In this document: positions 42,148 through 51,560 of the stretch, in pieces
Layout of the letters: every line of letters begins with the position of its first letter
Position numbering within the stretch: the stretch's first letter is position 1
NCBI RefSeq assembly: GCF_002950945.1
Contig: NZ_CP012673.1
Span: 5,641,001 to 5,705,000 of the forward strand
DNA length: 64,000 nt
Direction: 5' to 3'
DNA from: Sorangium cellulosum
GTDB lineage: Bacteria; Myxococcota_A; Polyangia; Polyangiales; Polyangiaceae
The notes under the pieces: model-generated
The model's input: only the letters and a program-made list of their open reading frames with translations
Databases searched by the model: none
What the model was told of the DNA's origin: nothing
Position numbers and translations under genes: made by a program

Positions 42148-44889
42148 TCACCCCGTGTTCCGCATCCCGGCGGCAATGCCGTTCAACGTGAGCAGGAGTG
42201 GCCGATCGCGCCCGTTGTCGCCGCCGCGGCTCGCCCTGAGGAGCTCGATTTGCAGAAATGAAAGAGGGTCGACGTAAGGATTGCGCAGCGAGATGGACCG
42301 CTGGAGCGTCGGATTGCCATCGAGCAGCCGCCGGTTGCCCGTGAGCCGCTTGAGCCACGTCCGCGTCAGCCGGTACTCCGCGATGATCCGGGGCGCGACC
42401 GCCTTCCGCGCGGCGGTCGGCGCGAGCTCGGCGTACCCCGCGAAGATCGTCATGTCGGCCTTCGCGAGCACCATCTCCACGTTGTCGAGCACCGTCCGGA
42501 AGAACGGCCACGACGCGATCATCTCCTTGAGCAGCTCCGCGCCCTCGGGGCGCTGGCCCATCGCCTCCAGGCTGCTGCCGACGCCGTACCAGCCCGGCAG
42601 GATGGCGCGGTTCTGGGTCCACGCGAAGACCCACGGGATCGCGCGCAGCGACTCCAGGCCGCCCGCGCGGCGCTTGCTCGGGCGCGAGCCGAGCGGCAGG
42701 CGCGCGATCTCGTCGATCGGGGTCACCGCCGTGAAGAACTCCACGAACTTCGGCTCCTCCCACACGAGCCCGCGGTAGACGCGGCGCCCCGTCTCCGCGA
42801 GCTCGTCGAACGCCGCGGCGTAGCGGAGCTCGGCCGTGCTCGGCGGGCGCGGCTGCGCGCCGAGCGTGTGCAGGAGGACGCCGCTCAGCATGATCTCGAG
42901 CGTGCGCATCGCGAGCTCGGGGCGGGCGTACTTGTGGTCGAGCGCCTCGCCCTGCTCCGTCGCCTTGTAGCGGCCGCCGACGCTGCCGGCGGGCAGCGCG
43001 AGCAGCGCCTGGTGCGCCGGGCCGCCGCCGCGCGCCACCGACTCGCCGCGGCCGTGGAAGACCCGGAGCGGGAGCTCCGCCTCCGCGGCGATCTTCGGCA
43101 GCGTCTCCTGCACGCGCCGGAGCGCCGCGGCCGCCGCGAGCAGGCCGACCTCCTTGCCGGAGTCGCTGTAGCCGATCATCACCTCCTGCACGCCGCGGGC
43201 GAGCACGTGCGGCCGGTACTCGGGGTGCGCGAGCAGCGCGCGCAGGATCCGCGCGCTGTCGTTGAGGGCGCCGAGCGACTCGAACAGCGGGACGACGTCG
43301 ATGCGCGCGCACGAGCGCGCCTCGTCCCACAGGCCCGCCGCCCTCGCGCTCGCGAGCGCCGCGAGGATGTCGTTCTCGCTCTGGGTCATCGAGAGGATCA
43401 GCGTGCGGCAGGCCGACTCGCCGCCCTCGCGCTGCGCCTCGGCGATGCGCTGGAGCGCCTCGAACACGCGGCGCGCCTCCGGACCCATCTGCGCCGGCTC
43501 GATGCGGCCCGCCTCGATCTCGGCCGCCGCGGCGCGCGCGTCCTCGGCGGGGGCGCGCATCTCGAGCTCCGCGAGCGCGAACCCGATCGCGCGGACCTGC
43601 GAGAGCAGCGCGCGCGCGCGCCGCTCGCCCGAGCGCGCGCAGCCGGCGGCGCGGAGGCTGTCGGCGACGAGCGCGAGGTCGCGCTCGAGCTCCGACGGCT
43701 CGCGGTAGGGGATCGCGAACGTCGGCTCCTCGGCGCGCACGAAGGCGCGCCCCTCGAACGCCGGCCCTTGCCCCGAGCGCTCGCGGGCGACGGCGCGGAG
43801 GTGCTCGGCGTGATCGAGCGTGGCAAGCAGGCGCGCCTCGATGAAGCGCAGCTTGCGCCGCCACGGCTCGCCCTCGGTGCGCGGGCCGAAGAGCGCGGCC
43901 ATGTCCGGCATCGCCGCGGCGTCCTCCTCGACCGAGGCGATGAACCACGGCGGCGGCGTGACGTGGCGCACCGACTGCGAGAGCGCGCCGCCGAGCTCGC
44001 GCGCCGCGCGGACGAGCCGGCGCAGGCCCCGGATGCGGTAGGCGAACAGCGCGTCCTCGAGCACGGCGGGCACGACGCGCGGGTTGCCGTCCATGTCGGC
44101 GCCGACCCAGGAGTGGATGCGGAGCGGCGTGAACTCGACGTCGAGCGGCTCGCCGTACGCGGTCTCGAACGCGCGCTCGAACGCGGCGGGGAGCGCGGGG
44201 ATCAGGTCCCAGAGGATCTCCTCGATGTACCAGGCGACGTTCTTCACCTCGTCGCCCACGGTGGGGCGATCGCGGCGCACCTCGTCCGTCTGCCAGAGCG
44301 CGGTGATCTCCTCGCGGATCTCGGCGATCCGGCTCGCCGCCTCGACCGGCGTGAGGTGGCAGCGGTCGCGCTCCTCGAGGTGCTTGGAGATGCGGTAGAG
44401 CTTCTCGAGGACGGTGCGCCGCGCGGCCTCCGTCGGGTGCGCGGTGAGCGTGAGCGTCACGTCGAGCGAGCGCAGCGCCGAGCGCACGCGCTCCGCGGGC
44501 ACGCCGGCGTCCTTGAGCGCGCGCATCGCGGCCTCGAGCGAGCCGCGCTGCGGGCGCGCGCCGGGGTCCGCGGCGTACGCGCGGGCGCGGCGGATGCGGT
44601 GGTGCTGCTCCGCGATGTTGACGAGCCGGAAGTAGACGGTGAACGCGCGGATGACTGGCTCGATGCGATCGTGCGGCAGGCTCGCGAGCAGCTTGCTGAG
44701 CTCCGCCGCGGCGTGCGCGCGCCCGTCGTTCGGGCCGCGGCGACGCCGGATGGCGAGCGTGCGGATGTGCTCCTCGAGCGCGAAGAGCTCTTCACCTTCC
44801 TGCTCGATCAGCACCTCACCGAGCAGGCGACCAAGCAGACGGACTTCTTTGCGGAGAGGTCGATCGACCTCGCGGCTACGCGGCGGCAT
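42148..44889 (-). CDS. ppc: Phosphoenolpyruvate carboxylase
   Basis: 913 residues, usual length for the bacterial enzyme. Start ATG at 44889 (MPPRSREVDRPLRKEV). Catalytic landmarks: LTAHPTEAARRTVL with the essential His; ESLGALNDSA; MIGYSDSGKEVGLLAAAAAL; FHGRGESVARGGGPAH; NVEMVLAKADM; and the C-terminal MRNTG. It makes oxaloacetate from PEP and bicarbonate to refill the TCA cycle. In the glycine loop, GRGESVARGGGP replaces the more common GRGGSVGRGGGP. It is divergent from the Ser/Thr kinase gene. Confidence 0.95.
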   Translation of the reverse strand: MPPRSREVDRPLRKEVRLLGRLLGEVLIEQEGEELFALEEHIRTLAIRRRRGPNDGRAHAAAELSKLLASLPHDRIEPVIRAFTVYFRLVNIAEQHHRIRRARAYAADPGARPQRGSLEAAMRALKDAGVPAERVRSALRSLDVTLTLTAHPTEAARRTVLEKLYRISKHLEERDRCHLTPVEAASRIAEIREEITALWQTDEVRRDRPTVGDEVKNVAWYIEEILWDLIPALPAAFERAFETAYGEPLDVEFTPLRIHSWVGADMDGNPRVVPAVLEDALFAYRIRGLRRLVRAARELGGALSQSVRHVTPPPWFIASVEEDAAAMPDMAALFGPRTEGEPWRRKLRFIEARLLATLDHAEHLRAVARERSGQGPAFEGRAFVRAEEPTFAIPYREPSELERDLALVADSLRAAGCARSGERRARALLSQVRAIGFALAELEMRAPAEDARAAAAEIEAGRIEPAQMGPEARRVFEALQRIAEAQREGGESACRTLILSMTQSENDILAALASARAAGLWDEARSCARIDVVPLFESLGALNDSARILRALLAHPEYRPHVLARGVQEVMIGYSDSGKEVGLLAAAAALRRVQETLPKIAAEAELPLRVFHGRGESVARGGGPAHQALLALPAGSVGGRYKATEQGEALDHKYARPELAMRTLEIMLSGVLLHTLGAQPRPPSTAELRYAAAFDELAETGRRVYRGLVWEEPKFVEFFTAVTPIDEIARLPLGSRPSKRRAGGLESLRAIPWVFAWTQNRAILPGWYGVGSSLEAMGQRPEGAELLKEMIASWPFFRTVLDNVEMVLAKADMTIFAGYAELAPTAARKAVAPRIIAEYRLTRTWLKRLTGNRRLLDGNPTLQRSISLRNPYVDPLSFLQIELLRASRGGDNGRDRPLLLTLNGIAAGMRNTG

Positions 44890-45087
44890 GGCGCCGAGCC
44901 TAGCGCGACGCGGCGCGAAACGGACAATCGAGTGTGGTCCGGGCGGACGGATACCGCCGAAGGCGGGGCCGGTGGGCCCCCTGTGCCCGGGGGAGTCCGG
45001 GCGCGCCTCCGTGGTAGGTGCGGGTGGGCGACCCTCGATCCACGGCGCCTTCGCAGCGCCCGGAGGCTTTTCCGGAGCCCCGCGTGC

Positions 45088-45113
45088 CCCCTGGGGCTCT
45101 CGGGCCCCAGGGG
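45088..45113. other. Strong hairpin in the leader of the Ser/Thr kinase gene
   Basis: cccctggggc (45088-45097) and gccccagggg (45104-45113) form a perfect 10-bp stem with a 6-base loop, 52 bases before the kinase ATG. No U run follows, so it is not a standard intrinsic terminator; it may affect leader RNA or be a site for a dimeric regulator. Confidence 0.4.
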
Positions 45114-45165
45114 CGGCTCCCGGGGACCTTCCGGAGCTCCATCGAGCTCGTGTACCCTCCGGCGG

Positions 45166-46653
45166 ATGGCCGGGGATGTCTTCGGGATCGTCGGCACGAC
45201 CCAGGGGGCGTTCAAGGTGGAGCGGGTCGTCGCCGAAGGCGGGTTCGGCGTGGTGTACCGGGCGTACCACGAGGCCTTTCGTGCGCCGGTCGCGCTGAAG
45301 TGCCTCAAGGTCCCGGCGGCGATGCCCGAGGAGCTGCGCGCACAATTCCTTGACAAGTTCCGCGAGGAGGCGGAGCTGCTCTTCCGCCTCTCGGCGGCCA
45401 TCCCGGCGGTCGTCAGGCCGCTGCACCACGACGTGATCTCGACCGCGGCGGGCGTCTTCGTGCCGTTCATCGCGCTGGAGTGGCTCGACGGCGACACGCT
45501 CGCGAGCCACATCGCCGCGCGCGCGGCGATGCGGCAGCCGCCGCTCGCGCCGGGCGAGGCGATCCGGCTGCTCGCCCCGGTGGCGCGGGCGCTCGAGGCG
45601 GCGCACCGCTTCCCCGGGCCGGGCGGCCCCACGTGCGTGGTGCACCGCGATCTCAAGCCGGCGAACATCTTCCTCGCGCAGATCCACGGCGCGGAGGTCG
45701 TCAAGATCCTCGACTTCGGCATCGCCCGCGCGCGCGACGCCGCGGCGATCACGGCCGGCCAGACGGCGACCACGTCGGGCGGCCTCTCGATGGCGTTCAC
45801 GCCCGCGTACGGCGCGCCCGAGCAGTGGGCGCCGAAGCGCTTCGGCAAGACGGGCCCCTGGACGGACGTCTGGGGGCTCGCGGTCACCGTGGTCGAGGCG
45901 CTCGCCGGCCGCGAGATCATCGCCGGCGATCACGTCGCGATGATGGGCACGGTGCTCGACGAGAAGCGCCGCCCGACCCCGCGGAGCGAGGGCGTGTTCG
46001 TCCCCGATGTCGTGGAGGGCGTCTTCCGGCGCGCGCTCGCGGTCGATCCGCGCGAGCGCTTCCGCGACGTCGGGGTGTTCTGGGACGAGCTGGAGCAGGC
46101 GCTCGGCCTGCCGCGGAGCGCGCCGCCGATCGCGCTGCCCGGCCGGAGCCAGGCGCCCCCCGCGGCGCGCGGCCCCGCGGCGGCGCCCCGGGCGGCGCGG
46201 GCGCTGGACGTTCCGGCCCCGGCGCCGAGGGCGTCACGTCCACCCCCCGCGGAGATGGCGACGCAGGAGATCGATCTGCCGGAGCGCCGCGGCCCGCTGC
46301 CGCCGTACAGCCTGCCGACGGAGCCGGTGGTGCCGCTCGCGCTCGACTGGTCTGCTCCGGCGCCCGCGCTCGGCGCGAGGTCGCCCTACGCGCCCTCCCG
46401 GATGCCGCCCCCGATGGTCGCCCGCGCGCCCACGCCCCCGAGCCCGAGGGACCTCATGGCGATGTTCGCCCTGCCGGTGCGGCTCGCGGGCGCGGGCGTG
46501 CTCATCACGATCGTCGATCTGGGCGCCGCGTCGCTGCTCTTCGACGGCGAGCGCCTCGGGATCGGCCCCTTCCGTCTCCTCTACGTGGCGGTGGGCCTCG
46601 TCGTCCTGGGGATCGCGATCGCGGTCTTCCGGCTGTTCTCCTGGGACCGCTAG
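45166..46653 (+). CDS. Membrane-anchored Ser/Thr protein kinase
   Basis: 495 residues. Kinase domain at about 15-315: Gly loop VAEGGFGVVYRA, Lys in VALKCLK, HRDLKPANIFL, DFGIARA, and APEQWAPKRFGKTG with TDVWGLAVTVVEALAG. A Pro/Ala-rich linker of about 90 residues follows, then two C-terminal hydrophobic spans (RLAGAGVLITIVDLGAASLL; LLYVAVGLVVLGIAIAVFRL). This is the Hanks-type kinase layout abundant in myxobacteria. Target unknown. The TAG stop lies within the left edge of the palindromic element. Confidence 0.92.
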   Translation: MAGDVFGIVGTTQGAFKVERVVAEGGFGVVYRAYHEAFRAPVALKCLKVPAAMPEELRAQFLDKFREEAELLFRLSAAIPAVVRPLHHDVISTAAGVFVPFIALEWLDGDTLASHIAARAAMRQPPLAPGEAIRLLAPVARALEAAHRFPGPGGPTCVVHRDLKPANIFLAQIHGAEVVKILDFGIARARDAAAITAGQTATTSGGLSMAFTPAYGAPEQWAPKRFGKTGPWTDVWGLAVTVVEALAGREIIAGDHVAMMGTVLDEKRRPTPRSEGVFVPDVVEGVFRRALAVDPRERFRDVGVFWDELEQALGLPRSAPPIALPGRSQAPPAARGPAAAPRAARALDVPAPAPRASRPPPAEMATQEIDLPERRGPLPPYSLPTEPVVPLALDWSAPAPALGARSPYAPSRMPPPMVARAPTPPSPRDLMAMFALPVRLAGAGVLITIVDLGAASLLFDGERLGIGPFRLLYVAVGLVVLGIAIAVFRLFSWDR

Positions 46654-46791
46654 AGCGACAAACGGGTTGAACCCGTCTGAAACGAGCAGATTTTCGAACC
46701 GCCAAGGCGCCAAGGACGCCAAGAAGGAGAAGAAAATATCTTGGCGCCTTGGCGGTTCATCTCTCGTTCCTCAACGTGATCGGTGTTCTAG
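46650..46791. mobile_element. CTAG-bounded palindromic element, type 1, copy A
   Basis: 142 bp from CTAG (46650-46653) to CTAG (46788-46791). Almost identical to the element at 53964-54114 over its full length. Core hairpin: gaaccgccaaggcgccaag (46696-46714) pairs perfectly with 46740-46758 around an A-rich loop (gacgccaagaaggagaagaaaatat in part). The outer region has a smaller palindrome, acgggttgaacccgt. Edges are imperfect inverted repeats (ctagagcgac versus ctagaacacc). No coding capacity. The left CTAG provides the TAG stop of the kinase gene. The ccgccaaggcgccaagg theme resembles repeats I recall from several bacterial genomes. Confidence 0.8.
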
Positions 46792-46809
46792 CCCCACCTG
46801 GCGGCGGCG

Positions 46810-47688
46810 CTACGCCGACGTCCTGGTCCCCTTCCAGAGCGTTTGCCAGAACCGCCCCACCTTCACCGCGTCGGGCGCGGACTCGCGCGGGCTCTCGGCG
46901 ACCGGCGCCTCCTTGTGCACCTGGCCCTCGAGGAACGTGATCAGCCGCTCGCGGAGCGGATAGTACATCGGGTCCTCGAGCACCGCCTTGCGGTCGCGCG
47001 GCCGCGGGAAGGGCACCTCCAGGATCTCGCCGAGCCGCGCGGCCGGGCCGTTCGTCATCATCGCGATGCGGTCCGACAGGAACAGGGCCTCGTCCACGTC
47101 GTGCGTGACCATGAGGGCCGTCTTCTGGTCCTCGGCCCACAGGCTCATGAGCACCTCCTGGAGCTCGAATCGCGTGAGCGAGTCGAGCATGCCGAAGGGC
47201 TCGTCGAGCAGGAGCATCTTGGGCGACAGGGCGAAGGCGCGCGCCAGCCCGACCCGCTGCTGCATCCCGCCCGACAGCTCGCGCGGCTTCTTGTGCATCG
47301 ACGCCTCGAGCCCCACGACCCGGAGGTAGTGCGCCGCGATCTCGCTGCACTCCTTCTTGCTCTTCTGCGGGTGGACCTGCTCCACGCCGAGCAGGACGTT
47401 CTCGAGCGCGGTCATCCAGTGGAGCAGGCAGGGCGCCTGGAACACGACCCCGCGGTCGGGTCCGGGCCCCTGGATCTCCCTGCCCGCGAGCACGATGCCG
47501 CCCCGGGTGATGCTGCTCAGGCCTGCCACCATCGAGAGCACCGTCGACTTCCCGCACCCGGAGTGGCCGATGAGCGAGACGAACTCGCCCTTGGCGAGGT
47601 TCAGGTCGAAGTCCCTGACCACGACCGCGGGCCCGGCCTTCGTGGGGAACACCTTCGTGACGTTCCAGATCTCCAGGTGCTTCTTCAT
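46810..47688 (-). CDS. Nitrate-type ABC transporter ATPase (NrtD/SsuB-like)
   Basis: 292 residues. Walker A GHSGCGKST, signature LSGGMQQRVGLARA, Walker B MLLLDEPFGMLD, and switch His in MVTHDVDEALFLSD. The LEIWNVTKVF start and PAARLGEILEVPFPRPRDR segment are typical of the nitrate/sulfonate/bicarbonate importer ATPases. The C-terminal 40 residues are an extension. Its ATG overlaps the stop of the preceding ATPase (ATGA). It forms a heterodimeric motor with that protein. Confidence 0.9.
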   Translation of the reverse strand: MKKHLEIWNVTKVFPTKAGPAVVVRDFDLNLAKGEFVSLIGHSGCGKSTVLSMVAGLSSITRGGIVLAGREIQGPGPDRGVVFQAPCLLHWMTALENVLLGVEQVHPQKSKKECSEIAAHYLRVVGLEASMHKKPRELSGGMQQRVGLARAFALSPKMLLLDEPFGMLDSLTRFELQEVLMSLWAEDQKTALMVTHDVDEALFLSDRIAMMTNGPAARLGEILEVPFPRPRDRKAVLEDPMYYPLRERLITFLEGQVHKEAPVAESPRESAPDAVKVGRFWQTLWKGTRTSA

Positions 47689-48530
47689 GCGACCGCGCCC
47701 GCCCTCTGCGCTCCTCCGGGAGCGCTGCTGCTGTTCCTCGCCAGGTTCGATGGACGCCCGGCGCCGAGGCCGAGCAGGTAATTGATGACCGCGCCGCGGA
47801 TCTCCTTGAAGCGCGGATCGTGGTTGAGCGCCTTGCGGTCCCGCGGGCGATCGAGATCGACCGCAACCCCGGGCCCCAGGGTGGCGCCCGGCCCCTTGCT
47901 GAGCGGGATGATCCGGTCGGCGAGGAGGATGCCCTCGTCGACGTCGTTCGTGATGAGCAGCACGGTCTTCTGGGTCGCGCGCCAGATCCGCTCGATCTCG
48001 TCCTGCAGGGTCGCGCGCGTGAGCGCGTCCAGCGCGCCGAGCGGCTCGTCCATCAGGAGGACCTCGGGATCCATGGCGAGCGCCCGCGCCACGGAGACGC
48101 GCTGGCGCATGCCGCCGGAGAGCTGCGCCGGCTTCTTGTCGCGCGCGTGGGAGAGCTTCACCATGGCGATGTACCGCTCGGTGTGCTCCCGCTTCTTCTC
48201 GGCGGGCCAGGACGCGAAGATCTGGTCCACCGCCAGGTAGATGTTGTCGTAGACGGAGAGCCAGGGCAGGAGCGAGTAGTTCTGGAAGATGACGCCGCGG
48301 TCCGGTCCCGGCCCGTCCACCACCTTCCCGTTCACCTTCACGACCCCGGTGTCCGGCTGGAGCAGCCCGGCGACGAGCGACATGAGCGTCGTCTTCCCGG
48401 CCCCCGAGTAGCCGACGACGGCGACGAACTCGCCCTTGTCGATCTCCAGGTTGACGTCCCTCAGCACCTCGGTGCGCGTGGCCCCGGCGCCGTAACTCTT
48501 CCCGACGTTGCAGAGCTCGACCAGCGGCAT
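47685..48530 (-). CDS. Nitrate-type ABC transporter ATPase (NrtC-like, without binding domain)
   Basis: 281 residues. Walker A GYSGAGKTT, signature LSGGMRQRVSVARA, Walker B VLLMDEPLGALD, and ITNDVDEGILLADR, in which Asn takes the place of the usual switch His (LITND versus VTHD). The same substitution is common in NrtC/CmpC-type subunits. It lacks the fused substrate-binding domain of cyanobacterial NrtC. Only 4 bases separate it from the permease stop. The missing His makes one of the two ATP sites of the heterodimer probably degenerate. Confidence 0.9.
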   Translation of the reverse strand: MPLVELCNVGKSYGAGATRTEVLRDVNLEIDKGEFVAVVGYSGAGKTTLMSLVAGLLQPDTGVVKVNGKVVDGPGPDRGVIFQNYSLLPWLSVYDNIYLAVDQIFASWPAEKKREHTERYIAMVKLSHARDKKPAQLSGGMRQRVSVARALAMDPEVLLMDEPLGALDALTRATLQDEIERIWRATQKTVLLITNDVDEGILLADRIIPLSKGPGATLGPGVAVDLDRPRDRKALNHDPRFKEIRGAVINYLLGLGAGRPSNLARNSSSAPGGAQRAGAVA

Positions 48531-48534
48531 GGCG

Positions 48535-49332
48535 TCACCCTCCCGCGAACTTGAGCCTGCGCTCGACGAGGCTCATGAGCGTGTCCAAGAGGAAGCCCAC
48601 GACGCCGATGGTGATGATGCACAGGATGATGTGCTCGTAGATCAGGCTGTTGTACTCCTGCCACAGGAAGCCCCCCACGCCCGGCGAGCCGGTGAGCATC
48701 TCCACGGCCACGATGACGAGCCAGGCGATGCCGAGGCTGAGGCGGAACCCCGTGAACATGTACGGAAGCGCGGCCGGGAGCTGCACCTTGAACAGCGTCT
48801 TCATGCGCGAGAGCCGGAGCACCCTGGCGACGTTCATGTAGTCCTGCGGGATGGAGCGCACCCCGAGCGCCGTGTTGAGGACCGTCGGCCACATCGAGCA
48901 CATCGCGATGGTGAAGACGCCCGCGGGATCCGGCTTCTGGAACAGCACGAGGCCGAGCGGAAGCCAGGCGAGGGGCGAGACCGGGCGGAGGATCTGGATG
49001 ATCGGATCGAAGCTCGACCTGAACAGCTTCGAGGCGCCGAGGAAGAAGCCGATGGGGGTCCCGAGCAGGATGGCCAGCGTGTAGCCCTTGGCGACCCGCT
49101 CGAGCGAGTACCACGTGAAGCGGAGGATCCCCTGGTCGAGCTCCCCGCGCTTCTCGAACGGCTCGAAGATGTAGGGCCTGCTCACGTCCCACGTCTTGAG
49201 CGGGGAGGGCAGGGACTCGGCCCACAGGCTGCTCGCGGCGGCCCAACACCCGATGACGCAGGCCACCCCGAAGAGCGGCAGGAGCAGGTGATCGATCTTG
49301 ATCTTCGCAGAGACTGCTTTCACGTCGCTCAT
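48535..49332 (-). CDS. Nitrate-type ABC transporter permease (NrtB-like)
   Basis: 265 residues with about six membrane spans and the BPD_transp_1 coupling loop (VARVLRLSRMKTLFKVQLPA; ALPYMFTGFRLSLGIAWLVI), then EMLTGSPGVGGFLWQEYNSL, a hallmark of the nitrate/taurine permease group. It forms the channel for the substrate delivered by the binding protein encoded just upstream. Confidence 0.92.
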   Translation of the reverse strand: MSDVKAVSAKIKIDHLLLPLFGVACVIGCWAAASSLWAESLPSPLKTWDVSRPYIFEPFEKRGELDQGILRFTWYSLERVAKGYTLAILLGTPIGFFLGASKLFRSSFDPIIQILRPVSPLAWLPLGLVLFQKPDPAGVFTIAMCSMWPTVLNTALGVRSIPQDYMNVARVLRLSRMKTLFKVQLPAALPYMFTGFRLSLGIAWLVIVAVEMLTGSPGVGGFLWQEYNSLIYEHIILCIITIGVVGFLLDTLMSLVERRLKFAGG

Positions 49333-49390
49333 GGCGCACTCCTCCTCCGCGGCCGCGCCCGCGCGGCGCGCGACGATGACGATGTCGGGC

Positions 49391-50710
49391 TCATCCCTTC
49401 AGTCCATGGACCGCGAAGGACGTCGCGTACGCCTCCGGATCCCTGGGATCGAACGTCACGCCGTCGAAGAGCGTCTCGGGCTCGCTGCTCGGCCCGCCGT
49501 GCGCGACCCCGAGCTCCTTCATCGCTTCCTCGTAGATGTCGGGGCGCATGACCTGCTTGACGACGCCCTCGTAGTCCGGCTTCCCTTCCACCATGCCCCA
49601 GCGGCGGAACTGGCTGAGCCACCAGAGCGCGTACTTCGGCTGGGGGTAGTTGCAGTTCCGGTCGCTGAAGATCATGTAGTCCTTGTCCTCTTTCTTGCGC
49701 CCGTCGCCGTAGTCGTAGTGTCCCTGGAGGCGCCCCAGGATGAGCTCTGGCGGACAGTTGATGTACGTGGGGCGCGACACGATGTCCGCCTGCTCGGGGC
49801 GGTTCTCGAGCTTGTCGAGCCAGAGGCTCGCCTCGTGGAGCGCCTTGATCACCGCCTTCACCGTCCTCGGGTTCTTCTCGGCGAACTCCGCGGTGAACGC
49901 GCACACCTTCTCGGGGTGGTCCTTCCAGAGCTCCTGGGTCGTGATCGCCGTGTAGCCGATCTGGTCGGCGATCGCCCGCGCGCCCCACGGCTCGCCGACG
50001 CAGTAGCCGTCCATCTTCCCCACCTTCATGTTGGCGATCATCTGCGCGGGCGGGATCGTGACGAGCGCGACGTCCTTGTCCGGGTGGATGCCGCCCGCGG
50101 CGAGGTAATAGCGGGTCCACATGGCGTGTGTGCCCGGGGGGAACGTCATCGCGAACGTCATCGGCGCCCCCTTCTCCTTCGCCTCCTCGACGAGCGGCCT
50201 GAGCGCCTTGGGATCGCCGGCCACCTTGCCCCTGAGGTCGATTTTCATCGTGATGGCCTGGCCGTTCCTGTTGAGCAGCCAGGGGATGATCATCGGCCTC
50301 TTCGGCGAGCCGAGCAGCCCCATGGTGGACGCGAGCGGCATGCCGAAGAGCATGTGGGTCGCGTGCAGGTCCCCGTTCGAGAGCGAGTCGCGGATCGCCG
50401 CCCAGCTCGCGCCCTTCACGATGGTCGAGTTGATGCCGTATTTCTTGAAGAACCCCTTCTCGTGGGCGATCACGATCGGGGAGCAATCGGTCAGGGCGAT
50501 CATCCCGAAGCGCAGGTCGGCCGTCTCCGGTTTGCCGGCGCCCGCAACCGCCTGCCCAGTCACCGCCGGCGGCGCCCCGGCCTCGTCGCCCTTCGAGCCG
50601 CAGGCGGGGAGGAGCGCGGCTCCCCCGACCGCGAGGGTGCCGCCCAGGAACCGCCGGCGCCCGAGGGGCAAGGCGCTCGATGCTCCACACGACGTATCCT
50701 GTTTCTTCAT
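49391..50710 (-). CDS. Nitrate-type ABC transporter substrate-binding protein, Tat-exported (NrtA-like)
   Basis: 439 residues; start ATG 50710 preceded by AAAGGA. Twin-arginine signal GRRRFLGGTLAVGGAALLPA followed by Cys (LPAC), suggesting a Tat-dependent lipoprotein. The mature part has the NrtA/CmpA pattern: LRFGMIALTDCSPIVIAHEK, GDLHATHMLFGMPLAS, FPPGTHAMWTRYYLAAGGI, MIANMKVGKMDGYCVGEPWG. These residues surround nitrate or bicarbonate in the family; which anion is bound here cannot be decided by eye. First gene of the four-gene operon. Confidence 0.92.
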   Translation of the reverse strand: MKKQDTSCGASSALPLGRRRFLGGTLAVGGAALLPACGSKGDEAGAPPAVTGQAVAGAGKPETADLRFGMIALTDCSPIVIAHEKGFFKKYGINSTIVKGASWAAIRDSLSNGDLHATHMLFGMPLASTMGLLGSPKRPMIIPWLLNRNGQAITMKIDLRGKVAGDPKALRPLVEEAKEKGAPMTFAMTFPPGTHAMWTRYYLAAGGIHPDKDVALVTIPPAQMIANMKVGKMDGYCVGEPWGARAIADQIGYTAITTQELWKDHPEKVCAFTAEFAEKNPRTVKAVIKALHEASLWLDKLENRPEQADIVSRPTYINCPPELILGRLQGHYDYGDGRKKEDKDYMIFSDRNCNYPQPKYALWWLSQFRRWGMVEGKPDYEGVVKQVMRPDIYEEAMKELGVAHGGPSSEPETLFDGVTFDPRDPEAYATSFAVHGLKG

Positions 50711-51086
50711 TCAAACGTCCTTTATTGACGAAGGTCCGTGGCGCCGAGGGGACATTCGAGGAATGCGCACCTGCTGGACGTGACGATCCAGACGAGGCCC
50801 GCCGTCGACGTCCGGCGCGACGTCCAGCGAGCCCCAGGACATGAAACGACGAGCCGACCGAGCTTCGCAGCGAAGGGCGCGCAGATCGTGATCTCGCGTC
50901 GCGCCCTCTTGGGTCTCAGCCACACATTGGCCGATGATCCGCTACGGACGATGCCCGGGTACGTGTTTCACTGAAGTTTCTCTATCGTTATTTTTCGCGT
51001 CCACGCGCGCCGCATTCGATCCAGAAATCGAAATGAAATCGGAGCTGCGTATCGGGCGACGACACCCTCGCTCGCCCGACGAGGCC
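50711..51086. other. Intergenic region, 376 bp
   Basis: Between dut (stop side) and nrtA (start side), so it should hold the nrt promoter. A perfect short palindrome cttcgcagcgaag lies at 50863-50875, and 50960-51040 is AT-richer than its surroundings. I see no clear regulator site and no convincing gene. Confidence 0.45.
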
Positions 51087-51542
51087 TCAGCGCTCTTCGT
51101 GCACGCCGGTCGATCCGTACCCGCCAGCCCCCCGCGCGGTCGGCGCGAGCGACGACACCAGGACCACCTCGGCGATCGCGACCGGGCAGATGACGAGCTG
51201 CGCGATGCGGTCGCCGCGGCGCACGGTGAACGGCGCCGCGCCGTGGTTGATCAGGAGGACCTTGAGCTCCCCGCGGTAGTCGGGATCGATCGTCCCGGGC
51301 GCGTTGAGCACCGTGACGCCGTGGTGGAGCGCCAGCCCCGACCGCGGCCGCACCTGCCCCTCGTGGCCGTCGGGCAAGGCGACCGCGTACCCCGTGGGCA
51401 CGAGCTTCCGCTCCCCCGGCCCGATCGTCACCTCCGCGTCGATCGCCGCGCGGAGGTCGAGCCCCACGGCCCCCTCGGACTGGTAAGCGGGCGGCGGGAC
51501 CTCGATAGGACCTACACGAAGGAACGAGACCTGGATCGGCAC
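51087..51542 (-). CDS. dut: Deoxyuridine 5'-triphosphate nucleotidohydrolase
   Basis: 151 residues, standard size for the trimeric enzyme. All five motifs are seen: SEGAVGLDLRA (1), VRPRSGLALHHG (2), NAPGTIDPDYRGELKV (3), RRGDRIAQLVI (4) and ARGAGGYGSTG (5). It hydrolyses dUTP to dUMP, preventing uracil entering DNA. It follows the site-2 protease gene by 18 bases on the same strand. Confidence 0.95.
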   Translation of the reverse strand: MPIQVSFLRVGPIEVPPPAYQSEGAVGLDLRAAIDAEVTIGPGERKLVPTGYAVALPDGHEGQVRPRSGLALHHGVTVLNAPGTIDPDYRGELKVLLINHGAAPFTVRRGDRIAQLVICPVAIAEVVLVSSLAPTARGAGGYGSTGVHEER

Positions 51543-51560
51543 GCGGCCGAGACTACCCCG

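Noticed and set aside
42868..46653. 1261-codon plus-strand frame covering the antisense of ppc
   Set aside because: Only its 3' part is real (the Ser/Thr kinase from 45166). The first 760 codons are the low-complexity shadow of ppc.
50863..50875. Hairpin upstream of nrtA as an ANTAR-type antitermination leader
   Set aside because: Only one short stem is visible; the paired hexaloop hairpins of that system are not seen.
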